Shown here one piece after another: positions 1 through 9,162 of a stretch of DNA of 64,000 bases. The notes beneath the pieces are model-generated. The model ran no database searches. It saw only the letters and a program-made list of their open reading frames with translations, and was not told the DNA's origin. Each line of letters opens with the position of its first letter. Within the stretch, counting starts at the first letter, position 1. Source of the DNA: Brevibacterium permense (lineage in GTDB: Bacteria; Actinomycetota; Actinomycetes; Actinomycetales; Brevibacteriaceae); assembly GCF_025506275.1 (NCBI RefSeq), contig NZ_QYCP01000090.1, forward strand, positions 119,369 through 183,368, written 5' to 3'. Both the position numbers and the translations under genes were made by a program.

Positions 1-1
1 A

Positions 2-1144
2 CTCAGCGCCGGCGCTGCCGGACGCGTGAGCGAACTGCTGCCCGAGGCCGACCACATCGTTAATCCCATCGACCTCGACGGTGCAGGAGAGAAGAACCTT
101 GATGTCTATGCGGACCTCGCCGAGGTGCTGCTGACCGATGCGGACATCGACGCCGTCGTCCTGTCCGGATACTTCGGCTGCTACGGCGAGGACGTCCCCG
201 ACCTCATCGACAGGGAACTCGCCGTCGTCGATCGTCTGGGCGAGCTCGTCGCCGAGGCGAAGAAGCCCGTCATCGTCCACTCGATGAGCGCATCGTCGCC
301 CGCCGTCACCCGTCTTTGGGAGCTCGGCGTCCCCGTCTGCACCTCGATCGAAGCGGCCATGCGCGTGCTCGCCCGCGCCGGCTTCTACGCCGCCCATTCG
401 GGTCGGCTCACCGAATCCCTCGAACTCACCGGCCCCGTCACCCCGTGGGGCACCGGATATGCGGCCGCTCGAGCAGTGATCGAGGACGCTGGGATTCCCG
501 TCCCCGCCGCTGTGACTGTGGGCAGCGTGGGCCCGGGGGAGTCCCGTGCACCCGCCGAGGCGGCCAAGGCGTCCGAACTCAGACCGCCGTTCGCGCTCAA
601 GGCCGGGTGGCCCGCCCACAAGACCGAGGTCGGAGGCATCGCCCTGGGACTGAACGACCTCCACGCAGTCGACACGGCATACGCGGACATGGTGGGTCGC
701 CTCGGCGAGGGTGAGTACATCCTCGAGGAGATGGACACACGCGATCACGTAGTCGAGATCCTCGTCGGGGGTCGGCAGGACGAGAACTTCGGGCCGCTCG
801 TCATCGTGGCCGCGGGCGGGACGGAGACCGAACTCTTCGCCGACACGTGGCTCGAACTCGCCCCCGTCACCCACACCGAAGCCTTGGACATGATCTCGCG
901 GCTGAGCTGCTCGCGGCTGCTCACCGGATGGCGGGGCAGACCCGCCGCGGATGTCGACGCACTCGCCGAGATCATCGTCGCGGTATCCAGACTGGTGGCC
1001 GGGAACAACGCCATCGCCGAGATCGAGATCAACCCGGTGCGAGTCGCCCCGGACGGCGCCTTGGCCGTCGACGCACTCGTCGTGACGACGGAGAACCCGA
1101 CAGCAGAGAACGTGCCAGCAGAGAAACCGAACAGCGAGGAATGA
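2..1144 (+). CDS. acetate-CoA ligase (NDP-forming)-like protein, C-terminal part
   Basis: Partial gene; the reading frame is open to the left edge, so the true start lies upstream. Family knowledge: NDP-forming acyl-CoA synthetases make acyl-CoA through a phospho-histidine. What is visible is the second succinyl-CoA-ligase-like flavodoxin domain (about residues 40-130, with AKKPVIVHS), then an ATP-grasp domain (from FALKAGWPAHKTEVGG to the NPVRV motif near the end). The N-terminal CoA-binding domain and catalytic His would be outside the window. The stop lies just before the next gene, so the two are translationally linked. The substrate cannot be read from the sequence; the ThDP decarboxylase and acyl-CoA dehydrogenase that follow suggest carboxylate or amino-acid catabolism. 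Confidence 0.85.
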   Translation, partial: LSAGAAGRVSELLPEADHIVNPIDLDGAGEKNLDVYADLAEVLLTDADIDAVVLSGYFGCYGEDVPDLIDRELAVVDRLGELVAEAKKPVIVHSMSASSPAVTRLWELGVPVCTSIEAAMRVLARAGFYAAHSGRLTESLELTGPVTPWGTGYAAARAVIEDAGIPVPAAVTVGSVGPGESRAPAEAAKASELRPPFALKAGWPAHKTEVGGIALGLNDLHAVDTAYADMVGRLGEGEYILEEMDTRDHVVEILVGGRQDENFGPLVIVAAGGTETELFADTWLELAPVTHTEALDMISRLSCSRLLTGWRGRPAADVDALAEIIVAVSRLVAGNNAIAEIEINPVRVAPDGALAVDALVVTTENPTAENVPAEKPNSEE

Positions 1145-1146
1145 GA

Positions 1147-2781
1147 ATGGACCAGACGACCATCACCGGCGGAGCACACCTGGCTCGTGCGCTCCAGGCC
1201 GAAGGGTTCACCCGCGTCTTCGGAATCCCCGGCACCCACAACCTCGAGATCTTCGCGCAGCTGAGCGCCGCAGGCATCGACATCGTCTCACCTCGCCACG
1301 AACAGGGCGCGGGCTACATGGCCGACGGAGCTGCCCGCGTCACCGGCGAGGTGCAGGTCATCGTCACGACCACCGGGCCGGCCGCGCTCAACGCACTCAC
1401 CGCCCTGCTGCAGTCCTTCACCGATTCCGTGCCCGTCCTCCTCATCACCCCCGGCATGCCGTTGACCCACCCCGGCCGCGGGAACGGACTCCTCCACGAA
1501 GTGCGCAACCAGTCCGCGGCGCTATCGGCGGTGCTGACCGAGGTCATGCGGGTCACGAGTCCCGGCGAGGTGTCGCTGGCAGTTGGGCAGACGCTGTCGG
1601 CGATGCGTTCGGGCCGGACCCGCCCGGCCGCCATCGAGATCCCACTCGACCTCATCGAAACCGCCGGCCCGGGTCAGCTCCATCCGTCCTTGACCCGGGC
1701 GCTGCCGGCTCCCGTGTCCTCGGAGATCGATGCTGCCGCCGAGGCGATCGCCGGCTCGAAGCGTCCGCTCATCATCGCCGGGGCCGGAGCACACGGAGCA
1801 GGAGCGGAGGTCGCGGCTCTGGCCGAGTCACTCGGAGCGGGAATCGGCCTGTCCTCGAACGCGAAGGGACTCGTCGATGACCGCGCCGAGAACACCATCG
1901 GCGCCGTCGGGGTCCTCGAGTTGCTTCCAGAACTCACAAGCGATGCCGATGCGGTCATCGCGATCGGTACGGAACTGGCACCCAGTGACTTCTGGCCGGA
2001 ACCTCTGCCACTGCCCGACACCGTGGTGCGCATCGACATCGACGAAGTGCAGATGCTCACGAACGCGGCCGTCACCCATCCGATCCTCGCCGCCGCGAAG
2101 AACGCGACAGCCGCCCTGAGCGAACAAGTGTCTGCGCTGCGGACGGAGTCCACGACTGCCGCCGCACGGGACTGGACGGTCGGCTGGAAGTCGAGGGCCG
2201 CCTCGGCGATGGAATCCGATGGTCGGCCGTGGGCCGAACTGTCGGCCGCACTCACAGCGTTCGCGGAATCGGACACCTCACCGCTCATCGTCGCAGCGGA
2301 TTCGACGATGGCCTGCTACTACGGGGTGCAGACCGGGTGGAAAGCTCGATCCGGAGACCGATTTCTCTACCCGGCCGGGGCGGGCACGCTCGGTTACGGG
2401 CTGCCCGCCGGCATCGGTGCGAAACTCGCTGCTCCGCAGGCCAGAGTGGTCGCGGTGGAAGGCGATGGGGGATCGATGTTCACGATCCCCGAGCTCGCCG
2501 CGGCCGTGCAGGCGGGCGTGCGAATGAGCCTCATCGTCGTCGACAACGGCGGGTACGGGGAGATCCGCAACGAGATGGAGGACCGCGGGGACAGTCCGTC
2601 AGGGGTGAAGCTCACCGGGCCGGATTTCCCGGCACTCGCGCAGGCGATGGGCGCGCGCGGAGTCCACGTCGACGGCGCGGACGCGCTGCTGGCCGCGCTC
2701 ACCGAGGCAGAGGCAGCGGACGGTCCGACGCTCATCCACATCACCGAGGATTCCCGGGCCGGAGCGGACATGCTCGACTGA
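1147..2781 (+). CDS. ThDP-dependent 2-oxo-acid decarboxylase (acetolactate synthase / AruI-like)
   Basis: 544 residues with the three ThDP-enzyme domains. The N-terminal PYR domain has GIPGTHNLEIF and HEQGAGYMADG (catalytic Glu region), the middle domain is Rossmann-like, and the C-terminal PP domain has GDGGSMFTIPE and NGGYGEIRNEM (Mg-ThDP motif). The HPGRGNGLLHE segment and the GYGEIR motif resemble 5-guanidino-2-oxopentanoate decarboxylases more than biosynthetic IlvB; the substrate remains inference. GAGGA ends six bases before the ATG at 1147 but directly abuts an in-frame ATG at 1141, so 1147 is preferred. It sits between an acyl-CoA ligase and an acyl-CoA dehydrogenase on the same strand. 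Confidence 0.85.
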   Translation: MDQTTITGGAHLARALQAEGFTRVFGIPGTHNLEIFAQLSAAGIDIVSPRHEQGAGYMADGAARVTGEVQVIVTTTGPAALNALTALLQSFTDSVPVLLITPGMPLTHPGRGNGLLHEVRNQSAALSAVLTEVMRVTSPGEVSLAVGQTLSAMRSGRTRPAAIEIPLDLIETAGPGQLHPSLTRALPAPVSSEIDAAAEAIAGSKRPLIIAGAGAHGAGAEVAALAESLGAGIGLSSNAKGLVDDRAENTIGAVGVLELLPELTSDADAVIAIGTELAPSDFWPEPLPLPDTVVRIDIDEVQMLTNAAVTHPILAAAKNATAALSEQVSALRTESTTAAARDWTVGWKSRAASAMESDGRPWAELSAALTAFAESDTSPLIVAADSTMACYYGVQTGWKARSGDRFLYPAGAGTLGYGLPAGIGAKLAAPQARVVAVEGDGGSMFTIPELAAAVQAGVRMSLIVVDNGGYGEIRNEMEDRGDSPSGVKLTGPDFPALAQAMGARGVHVDGADALLAALTEAEAADGPTLIHITEDSRAGADMLD

Positions 2782-2851
2782 CCGGGGACGAGGAACATCG
2801 GCCGGGCGCAATGAGGCGCCCGACCTCCACTGACACTTCGAAGGAGAACTG

Positions 2852-4018
2852 ATGAGCTACACACCTTGGCCGCTGAGCGATGAACAGCACGACATCCTCG
2901 ACCTCGTGCGCGGATTCGCCCACGACACGATCCGCCCGGTCGGTCGGCGCGTCGACGAGGCCGACACCGAATCGCCCGTCGACATCTTTGCGGCGGCAGC
3001 AAGGCTCGGGATCACCGACTTCATGATTCCTGAGGAATTCGGCGGCGGCGGATTCACCGATGTCTTCACTCAGTGCCTTGTCCAGGAACAGCTGTGCTTC
3101 GGGGATCCGGGCATTGGGAACTTCGTGTGCTCGAACGGCTTCTTCGCCGACCCGATCCTCGCATTGGGCACGCCGGAGCAGAAGGAGGAGTGGCTGCGCC
3201 CGCTGACTGGAGCGGACCCGAAGATCACGGCGCTGGCAACGACCGAACCCGGCTCCGGATCGGACTCGGCTTCGATCATCACCCGGGCGGATGCCGTCGA
3301 CGGTGGATACGTGCTCAACGGGCAGAAAGCCTGGATCTCGAACGCGGGACTCGCCGACTTCTACGTCGTCTTCGCCAAGACTGACTCGAGCCGGCGTTCT
3401 CGCGGAATCAGCGCATTCCTGCTGCCCAGGGAGACCGGGGGGATGGAGTTCGGTGCGCCGATGAAGAAGATGGGACAGCGGGCCATCGTGTGTCGGGAGA
3501 TCTTCTTCTCCGACGCATTCGTGCCCACGTCGGGCCGCCTCGGCGAGGAGGGGCAGGGCTTCTACGGACTCATGCGCACCTTCGACATCTCACGGGTGGT
3601 GCTCGGTGCTGCGGCGCTCGGCACGGCTCGGGCTGCCTTCGAATATGCGCTTGACTATGCGCGGGAGCGCACGCAGTTCGGGACGAAGATCATCGATCAT
3701 CAGGCCGTCGCGTTCCGGCTGGCGGATATGTCCTCGCGGATCGATGCGGCGTGGCTGCAGGTGCTCAATGCGGCGCGGATGCTCGACGCCGGCGATGTCG
3801 TGGATCGGCAGCGGATGACGGCCGCGGCGGCGATGGCGAAGCTGAACGCCTCGGAGACGGCCATGTTCTGCACCTGGGCGGCCGTGCAGACCCTCGGCGG
3901 ATGGGGGTATTCGCGCGAGCATCCCGTCGAGCAGTGGATGCGAGATGCCAAGCTCGAGGAGATCGAGGAGGGCACCTCGGACATCATGCGGCTGCTCATC
4001 TCACGCAACCTCGGGTGA
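2852..4018 (+). CDS. acyl-CoA dehydrogenase
   Basis: 388 residues, full length for the family. It oxidises acyl-CoA to enoyl-CoA with FAD and passes electrons to ETF. N-terminal helical domain, then the middle beta domain with ALATTEPGSGSD and NGQKAWISNAG, then the C-terminal helices with RTQFG and the late EIEEGTSDIMR motif, whose Glu is the usual catalytic-base position. A strong GAAGGAG lies six bases before the ATG. It follows the ThDP enzyme after 70 bases, probably in one operon: decarboxylation, CoA activation and dehydrogenation form a plausible branched-chain-like catabolic series. Substrate chain type is not known. Confidence 0.9.
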   Translation: MSYTPWPLSDEQHDILDLVRGFAHDTIRPVGRRVDEADTESPVDIFAAAARLGITDFMIPEEFGGGGFTDVFTQCLVQEQLCFGDPGIGNFVCSNGFFADPILALGTPEQKEEWLRPLTGADPKITALATTEPGSGSDSASIITRADAVDGGYVLNGQKAWISNAGLADFYVVFAKTDSSRRSRGISAFLLPRETGGMEFGAPMKKMGQRAIVCREIFFSDAFVPTSGRLGEEGQGFYGLMRTFDISRVVLGAAALGTARAAFEYALDYARERTQFGTKIIDHQAVAFRLADMSSRIDAAWLQVLNAARMLDAGDVVDRQRMTAAAAMAKLNASETAMFCTWAAVQTLGGWGYSREHPVEQWMRDAKLEEIEEGTSDIMRLLISRNLG

Positions 4019-4177
4019 AGGTGTCCTAAGCAATCTCGGGTGGGGAGGTGATCCCGTCACCGCGCGTCATATGGAATAGGATGCGGGATCCCCTTGTTGT
4101 CCGAGATGAGACCCTGGGATAGGGTCGAAATGAAGCCACCGATGTGGTGGTCATCAAATCTGATCAGGAGGAATCTC

Positions 4178-4885
4178 ATGGCTGAGCAGTACACACTTCC
4201 GGAACTGCCCTACGACTACTCCGCTCTTGAGCCGCATATCTCGGCTCGCATCATGGAGCTGCACCACGACAAGCACCACGCCACCTACGTCAAGGGCGCC
4301 AACACCGCCGTTGAGCAGCTGGCCGAAGCCCGCGAATCCGGCAACCTCGCCAATGTGCCGAAGCTGACCCGCGACCTCGCGTTCAACCTGGGCGGTCACG
4401 TCAACCACTCGATCTTCTGGAACAACATGTCCCCGGACGGTGGAGACAAGCCGGTCGGTGAACTCGCCGCAGCCATCGACGACCAGTTCTGTTCATTCGA
4501 CAAGTTCCGCGAGCACTTCACCACCGCGGCCACCACGATCCAGGGCTCCGGCTGGGCCGTGCTCGTCTATGACCAGCTCGGCGGGAACCTCTTCATCGAG
4601 CAGCTCAAGGACCAGCAGTCCGACATCCAGCTCGGCGGCACCCCGGTTCTGCAGCTCGACATGTGGGAGCACGCCTTCTACCTCGACTACCAGAACGTCA
4701 AGCCCGACTACGTCAAGGCTTGGTGGAATATCGTCAACTGGGCCGCCGTCAGGTTGTTTGAGAGTCCAGAACTAGCGCTGGCGGACCGGCGGCTGGACCC
4801 CCAACCGCGAATAAGGTGGCCGGATGAACGCAATTCTCAGACAGTGGCAGGCAGGCGACGCCGAGGCGTTGGCCCAGGTGTATGA
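4178..4885 (+). CDS. sodA: superoxide dismutase (Mn/Fe) with aberrant C-terminal tail
   Basis: Dismutates superoxide in the cytoplasm. Family motifs are intact: HHDKHH near residue 29, [10 protein letters not shown] near 75, [10 protein letters not shown], and the metal-binding [11 protein letters not shown]. The ATG at 4178 has AGGAGG eight bases upstream. Up to NIVNWAAV (about residue 192) the protein looks normal. Then the usual closing helix is replaced by an Arg-rich tail of about 43 residues that runs 62 bases into the next gene in another frame, giving 235 residues against the usual 200-210. This suggests a deletion or frameshift at about 4750-4760, in nature or in the assembly. The metal-binding core is kept, so activity may survive. 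Confidence 0.88.
   Translation: MAEQYTLPELPYDYSALEPHISARIMELHHDKHHATYVKGANTAVEQLAEARESGNLANVPKLTRDLAFNLGGHVNHSIFWNNMSPDGGDKPVGELAAAIDDQFCSFDKFREHFTTAATTIQGSGWAVLVYDQLGGNLFIEQLKDQQSDIQLGGTPVLQLDMWEHAFYLDYQNVKPDYVKAWWNIVNWAAVRLFESPELALADRRLDPQPRIRWPDERNSQTVAGRRRRGVGPGV
4812..4817 (+). promoter_or_regulatory. -10 element TAAGGT, leaderless GNAT gene
   Basis: TAAGGT followed by exactly six bases and the ATG at 4824 places transcription start on the A of the start codon. The element lies inside the odd tail of the preceding sod gene. Confidence 0.5.
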
Positions 4886-5384
4886 GCGGGCCGACGATGC
4901 ACTGCTGAGCAACATCCCCGACGACCGTACGATCGCTGGTGCCCGGACATGGCTGGAGACCATCACCGACGCCGAGGCGGCCAGTGAACTGTGCGCTCGG
5001 GCGATCGTTGGCGACGCTGACCGTTCAGGCCGACGAATCTTTGGAAACGTCATGGCCTCCCGGATCGAACGCCGGCACTCGAGTGCGTGGATCTCCTATT
5101 GGTCGGTGGCCGAGGCCCGCGGCCAGGGGCTGGTGTCGGCGGCGCTGCGCAGCCTCGTCGACCTCCTCCACGACGGACTCGGGATCCACCGGCTCGAACT
5201 CGGCTACCGGGTGAACAATCCGGCTTCGGCCGCAGTCGCGAGGAACGCGGGCTTCATCGTCGAAGGCCGCGAACGAGAGAAACTCCTTTACGACGGCATT
5301 CGCTACGACACCGAGATCTGCGCTCGGCTGAGTGGAGACCCGCGGCACAGCGGACCGCGCGTACCGGTCGCCCCACCTCGTTGA
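4824..5384 (+). CDS. GNAT N-acetyltransferase, RimJ/RimL-like
   Basis: 186 residues. Predicted to move acetyl from acetyl-CoA to an amine, in this subgroup often a protein N-terminus. The fold is visible: an N-terminal beta strand, the strand [18 protein letters not shown], the CoA pyrophosphate loop [12 protein letters not shown] near residue 100, and [20 protein letters not shown] followed by GF, the classic RimL ending. Translation overlaps the 3' end of sod in another frame, but a -10 element with no leader indicates its own promoter. Target unknown. Confidence 0.8.
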   Translation: MNAILRQWQAGDAEALAQVYERADDALLSNIPDDRTIAGARTWLETITDAEAASELCARAIVGDADRSGRRIFGNVMASRIERRHSSAWISYWSVAEARGQGLVSAALRSLVDLLHDGLGIHRLELGYRVNNPASAAVARNAGFIVEGREREKLLYDGIRYDTEICARLSGDPRHSGPRVPVAPPR

Positions 5385-5516
5385 CCGCGCCCCGTCCTCT
5401 CAAGAACTACCTGACGGGGGCCCAGATACCTGGCGCCAGGTTGCTGCGCCGCCGTCGGGTAGCAATTGGGAGTGTTTGGATGGTCACTGGATGTGAAGAG
5501 AACTGTCGAGGGTCGC

Positions 5517-5522
5517 TAGACT
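5517..5522 (+). promoter_or_regulatory. candidate dapB -10 element TAGACT
   Basis: TAGACT matches the TANNNT consensus seen at many genes here and lies 84 bases before the dapB start, inside the 221-base gap after the GNAT gene. No convincing -35 box is visible, as is common in actinobacteria. Confidence 0.35.
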
Positions 5523-5605
5523 GGCTGGCGGAGATCGTTCCGGTCGTTTCGCCTCGTCCCGACCGGCACACCTCGCAGGGATCATCGCACAAGGAGTCAC
5601 AGCAT

Positions 5606-6352
5606 ATGAGCATTCGCGTAGCCGTCATCGGAGCCAAGGGTCGGATGGGATCCCACGCCGTCGATGCGATCAACGATGCCGAAGGACTCGAACTCGTCGC
5701 CGCACTCGGCAGCAGCGATTCGCTGGAGACCCTGCTCGATCAGAACATCGACGTCGCCGTCGAACTGACCGTGCCCAAATCCACCGAGGACAATGTCACC
5801 TTCCTCGTCGAGAACGGCATCGACACCGTCGTCGGCACCACCGGCTGGAACAACGACCGTCTGGCCCGCCTCGAAGCCACACTGAAGAACCACCCGGAGA
5901 CCGCGGCGCTCATCGCCCCGAACTTCTCGATCGGTGCCGTCCTGGCCATGCGCTTCGCCGAACTCGCGGCTCCCTACTTCGACTCGGCCGAAGTCGTCGA
6001 AATCCACCACACCCGCAAACTCGACGCCCCGTCTGGCACAGCGAACCACACGGCCCAGCGCATCGCCGCGGCGCGCAGCGCCGCCGGACTGCCTGCCGTT
6101 CCCGACTCCACCGAATCCGATCCGCACGGTGCGCGCGGCGCCGTCATCGACGGAATCCACGTCCACGCCATCCGTCAGCAGGGCATGAACGCCCACGAGG
6201 AGATCCTCTTCGGCTCCGACGGCGAAGCCCTGACCATCCGCACGGACTCGCACTCCACCTCGGCGTTCATGCCCGGCATCGTCACCGCCGTGCGATCGAT
6301 TGCCGATTACACGGGGCTCATCCACGGCCTCGAGAACATGCTCGACCTCTGA
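5606..6352 (+). CDS. dapB: 4-hydroxy-tetrahydrodipicolinate reductase
   Basis: 248 residues, the normal length. Reduces the DapA product with NAD(P)H in lysine/diaminopimelate synthesis, which also supplies peptidoglycan cross-links. N-terminal Rossmann motif VIGAKGRMG (residues 7-15); VVGTTGW near 84; the active-site stretch EIHHTRKLDAPSGTA near 133 carries the catalytic His and Lys. ATG at 5606 has AAGGAG upstream. Its TGA shares a base with the ATG of the next membrane protein (TGATG), so the two should be co-translated. dapA and dapF are also in this window but in separate units. Confidence 0.95.
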   Translation: MSIRVAVIGAKGRMGSHAVDAINDAEGLELVAALGSSDSLETLLDQNIDVAVELTVPKSTEDNVTFLVENGIDTVVGTTGWNNDRLARLEATLKNHPETAALIAPNFSIGAVLAMRFAELAAPYFDSAEVVEIHHTRKLDAPSGTANHTAQRIAAARSAAGLPAVPDSTESDPHGARGAVIDGIHVHAIRQQGMNAHEEILFGSDGEALTIRTDSHSTSAFMPGIVTAVRSIADYTGLIHGLENMLDL

Positions 6353-6810
6353 TGTCGAAGGCCAAGATCGGAGCGATCATCGTCTCCGTCGTCCTCGTCT
6401 TCTACTTCGCCCTCATGGGACAGCGGGCGTGGATCCTCGTCCGCGAACCCGCGATGATCCCCAAGATCATGGGCATCGCCCTGTTCGTCCTGCCCGCCAT
6501 CGGAGCGTGGACGCTCATCGTCGAACTCGTCTTCGGCGCTCGTACGGAGAAGCTCGCGCGCATCCTCGGGGAGGAAGGCGGACTGCCCGTCGACGACCTT
6601 CCCCGGACTCCGGGCGGGAAGATCATCCGCGAGGCCGCGGATAAGGAATTCGTGAAATACCAGGCCGAAGCCGAGGCCGCACCCGAGGACTGGCGGTCCT
6701 GGTTCCGGCTCTCGTGCGCCTACGACGCCAGCGGCGACCGCAAACGGGCGCGGGCCACGATGCGCAGATCGATCAGCCTTTTCCGGGAAGGTCAGAAGCA
6801 GGGCGCTTAG
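6352..6810 (+). CDS. conserved two-helix membrane protein (function unknown)
   Basis: 152 residues. Two hydrophobic segments (about 7-24 and 38-58) are followed by a cytoplasmic-type charged domain containing WRSWFRLSCAYDASGDRKRA, which looks like a single TPR-type helix pair. No family name can be assigned with confidence. It overlaps the dapB stop by one base (TGATG), so it depends on dapB translation. Its 3' end overlaps the end of the convergent DUF418-type gene by 38 bases, so transcripts of the two would be antisense to each other there. Confidence 0.75.
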   Translation: MSKAKIGAIIVSVVLVFYFALMGQRAWILVREPAMIPKIMGIALFVLPAIGAWTLIVELVFGARTEKLARILGEEGGLPVDDLPRTPGGKIIREAADKEFVKYQAEAEAAPEDWRSWFRLSCAYDASGDRKRARATMRRSISLFREGQKQGA

Positions 6811-8077
6811 GACCCGGCGACGCCACCCTGATGATGCCCGCGATTCCGCCTTCCAGCGGGCCGCGGGTGCTGACAAATGCTTTCCACAGCAGAGGCAGCA
6901 GCACGAACGTGAGTGCGTGAATGACGAACTCGAGAGTCTGCTCGCCCGTCGTTGCGGACTCCTTCAACGGATCGCCCACGATCTGAGACCTCGTGATCTC
7001 CAACAGCACGACGTGCGCCGAATACACGCTCAACGGCATTGATCCCGGCGCCGACAGCGGCGCGAGTACCCATGACTGGCGACCCAAGAGCACTGCCGCG
7101 GCCTGGCAGGCGGCGATCGTCATCACCGCGGTTCCACCCGTGGAGAGCAGATCGAACGGCGTCCCCGAATGCGGTCCCGCGATCGCCAGCCACCACCACG
7201 ACGTCGCCGGAGTCACGCCGTAGCTGCCGGTGAACAGTGCCGCCGTGAGATCCGTGCCCCACATCTGCGAAACCTCCACGAGCGCGGCATCACCGCCGAA
7301 AACATTGAGCAGAATCCACGAGGCACCGCGCCCGACGACGAAGAGTCCGAGCCCGGCGGTGAACAGCGCGAGCAGGTGACGCCCGATGTCGAGCTTCGCC
7401 ACGGCCATGCCGAGCAGAATGTACGACAGCCACTGCAGCACCGGGTAATAGCCGGTGAGGAAGAGGTCGGTGAGCATCGTCCCCGGCGTCGCGAAGTCGA
7501 AGAAGCCCATCGGCAGGTAGCTCGGTTCGAGGAGGAACGTCGAACGCACCCACATCGACGCGACGGGGGAGACGACCATCCAGACCCCGGCGATCGCGAA
7601 CAGCGCTCCCGCGCGCAGCCGCAGGAAGAACAGGGCGAGGGCGAACATGATCCCGTAGTTGACGAGGATGACCGCGAGCAGTCCGGAGATCGACCCGAGG
7701 CAGAGCCCGATGAGGACGATGGCCGCGGCCCGGATGAGCACGCTCGGTGCCGCATCGCGCAACCGCCCCGACACCGCCATCCGCGATCGGGTCGAAAGCA
7801 CCAGGGAACAGCCGGCGAGGACCGCGAACAGCGCCGAGGCCCGTCCGGCGAAGACCGCGGCCCAGGTCGGCATCCCCGTCTCGTCGCCGAGGGCGAAGAT
7901 GTGCGTGACCATCATCGCCAAGAGCGCGATCCCGCGGGCGACATCGAGTCCGATGAGCCGACCATCGGGGCTGAGCCGACGGGAAACCCTCGCCGAGGTG
8001 GCCGTGGAGTCCGCGTCGTGCGCTCGGTGAGGTTCCGCCGGGTGAGAGCTCATGGAACGATTCTCACACGACTTCAC
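6773..8077 (-). CDS. DUF418/DUF1624-type membrane acyltransferase-like protein
   Basis: 434 residues with about ten hydrophobic segments. The start RLIGLDVARGIALLAMMVTH is the hallmark of heparan-alpha-glucosaminide acetyltransferase-like/DUF418 proteins (the DxxRG motif); this family is thought to modify sugars or lipids at the membrane. The late segment SVYSAHVVLLEITR matches the conserved C-terminal region. Start: GTG at 8077 has GGAGGG nine bases upstream; an alternative ATG at 8053 has a weaker site. It is divergent from the zinc peptidase gene, and the two promoters share a 45-base gap. Natural substrate unknown. Confidence 0.75.
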   Translation of the reverse strand: MKSCENRSMSSHPAEPHRAHDADSTATSARVSRRLSPDGRLIGLDVARGIALLAMMVTHIFALGDETGMPTWAAVFAGRASALFAVLAGCSLVLSTRSRMAVSGRLRDAAPSVLIRAAAIVLIGLCLGSISGLLAVILVNYGIMFALALFFLRLRAGALFAIAGVWMVVSPVASMWVRSTFLLEPSYLPMGFFDFATPGTMLTDLFLTGYYPVLQWLSYILLGMAVAKLDIGRHLLALFTAGLGLFVVGRGASWILLNVFGGDAALVEVSQMWGTDLTAALFTGSYGVTPATSWWWLAIAGPHSGTPFDLLSTGGTAVMTIAACQAAAVLLGRQSWVLAPLSAPGSMPLSVYSAHVVLLEITRSQIVGDPLKESATTGEQTLEFVIHALTFVLLPLLWKAFVSTRGPLEGGIAGIIRVASPGPKRPASDLPGKG

Positions 8078-8109
8078 TTCTGCGCGCCCTCCGGCGTACG
8101 CTCCCGGGG

Positions 8110-8115
8110 TATCTT
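8110..8115 (+). promoter_or_regulatory. -10 element TATCTT, leaderless zinc peptidase gene
   Basis: TATCTT plus six bases leads straight to the ATG at 8122. The complement reads TAAAGATA, so the same bases could also serve the divergent gene that starts at 8077. Confidence 0.5.
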
Positions 8116-8121
8116 TATGCC

Positions 8122-9000
8122 ATGACCTTCAATCCGAACGCCGATATCAGCGGCAACAGGACGAGCAAACGCGGTCGCAACACCGCGATCGTCGGCGGTG
8201 GCGGCGTGGGCATCGTCGGCCTGCTCGTCTTCCTCATCGGACCGCTGCTCGGCGTTGATGTCACCGGTCTGATGGGCGGAATCACCCCGGACGACGGCGG
8301 CCAGAACCAATCGAGCGGGACGAGCATGGCCCAGTGCGATACGGGCGAGGACGCGAACACGAACATCGACTGCCGAATGGCCGGAGCACAGGTCGTTCTC
8401 GATGACTACTGGGCGCAGAAGGTCGACGGCTACGAACCGCCGGCGATGACTCTGGTCGACGGTCAGACCTCGACCGGCTGCGGGACCGCATCGAACCAGG
8501 TCGGACCCTTCTACTGCCCGGCCGATCAGGGCGTCTACATCGACCCGAGCTTCTTCGACATTCTGCGCCAGCAGTACGGGGCCTCGGCCGATGAGCTCGC
8601 CCAGCTCTACATCGTCGGCCACGAATGGGGCCACCACATCCAGAACATCACGGGCGTGATGAGCGAGCATCCGAACAACGGCACGGGTCCGGAGAGCAAC
8701 GGCGTGCGCACCGAACTCCAAGCCGACTGCTACGCCGGCGCCTGGCTGGGCAAGGTCACCACTCTCACCGACGACAACGGCACTCCGTATCTCGAAGGGC
8801 CCTCCAAGGAACAGCTCGATGACGCTCTCAACGCGGCCTTCGTCGTCGGCGACGATCACATCCAAGAGCAGTCCGGCTTCGTCAATCCGGAATCGTTCAC
8901 CCACGGTTCGAGCAAGCAGCGCCAGACATGGTTCACCACCGGATACAACGAGGGCCTGAGCAGCTGCGACACCTTCGTGGTCTCCGGCAGCGAGCTCTGA
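8122..9000 (+). CDS. neutral zinc metallopeptidase, YpfJ family
   Basis: 292 residues. An N-terminal cytoplasmic stretch rich in Arg and Lys, one membrane anchor at about 25-50, a short Gly/Ser linker, then an extracytoplasmic catalytic domain. The zinc site HEWGHH (near residue 168) gives the HExxH motif, and ELQADCYAGAWLG carries the third-ligand Glu region. Four to six cysteines (AQCDT, DCRM, TGCG, FYCP, DCYAG, SSCD) may form disulfides outside the membrane. The gene appears to be a single leaderless transcription unit. Substrates are not known for the family. Confidence 0.85.
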   Translation: MTFNPNADISGNRTSKRGRNTAIVGGGGVGIVGLLVFLIGPLLGVDVTGLMGGITPDDGGQNQSSGTSMAQCDTGEDANTNIDCRMAGAQVVLDDYWAQKVDGYEPPAMTLVDGQTSTGCGTASNQVGPFYCPADQGVYIDPSFFDILRQQYGASADELAQLYIVGHEWGHHIQNITGVMSEHPNNGTGPESNGVRTELQADCYAGAWLGKVTTLTDDNGTPYLEGPSKEQLDDALNAAFVVGDDHIQEQSGFVNPESFTHGSSKQRQTWFTTGYNEGLSSCDTFVVSGSEL

Positions 9001-9162
9001 CCGACGGTTCCGCCCGATAGCAATCGCGCCGCCCCAATCGGCGATCGGCACCTTGGGAGCCAACCCTTGCCGCCGTTCGTCATACGGTGATATGAATAAC
9101 TGAGGCAGCCCCATCGAGGGGCGGCCGCCCAGTCTCACCCGACGATCTGATCAAGGACGATC

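Noticed and set aside
847..1146. N-terminal extension of the ThDP enzyme over the end of the ligase gene
   Set aside because: The extension is Arg-rich shadow sequence; ThDP homology begins at the ATG at 1147, which has a well-placed ribosome site.
4740..4775. Programmed ribosomal frameshift in sod
   Set aside because: No slippery heptamer or downstream structure is evident; a deletion or sequencing error is simpler.
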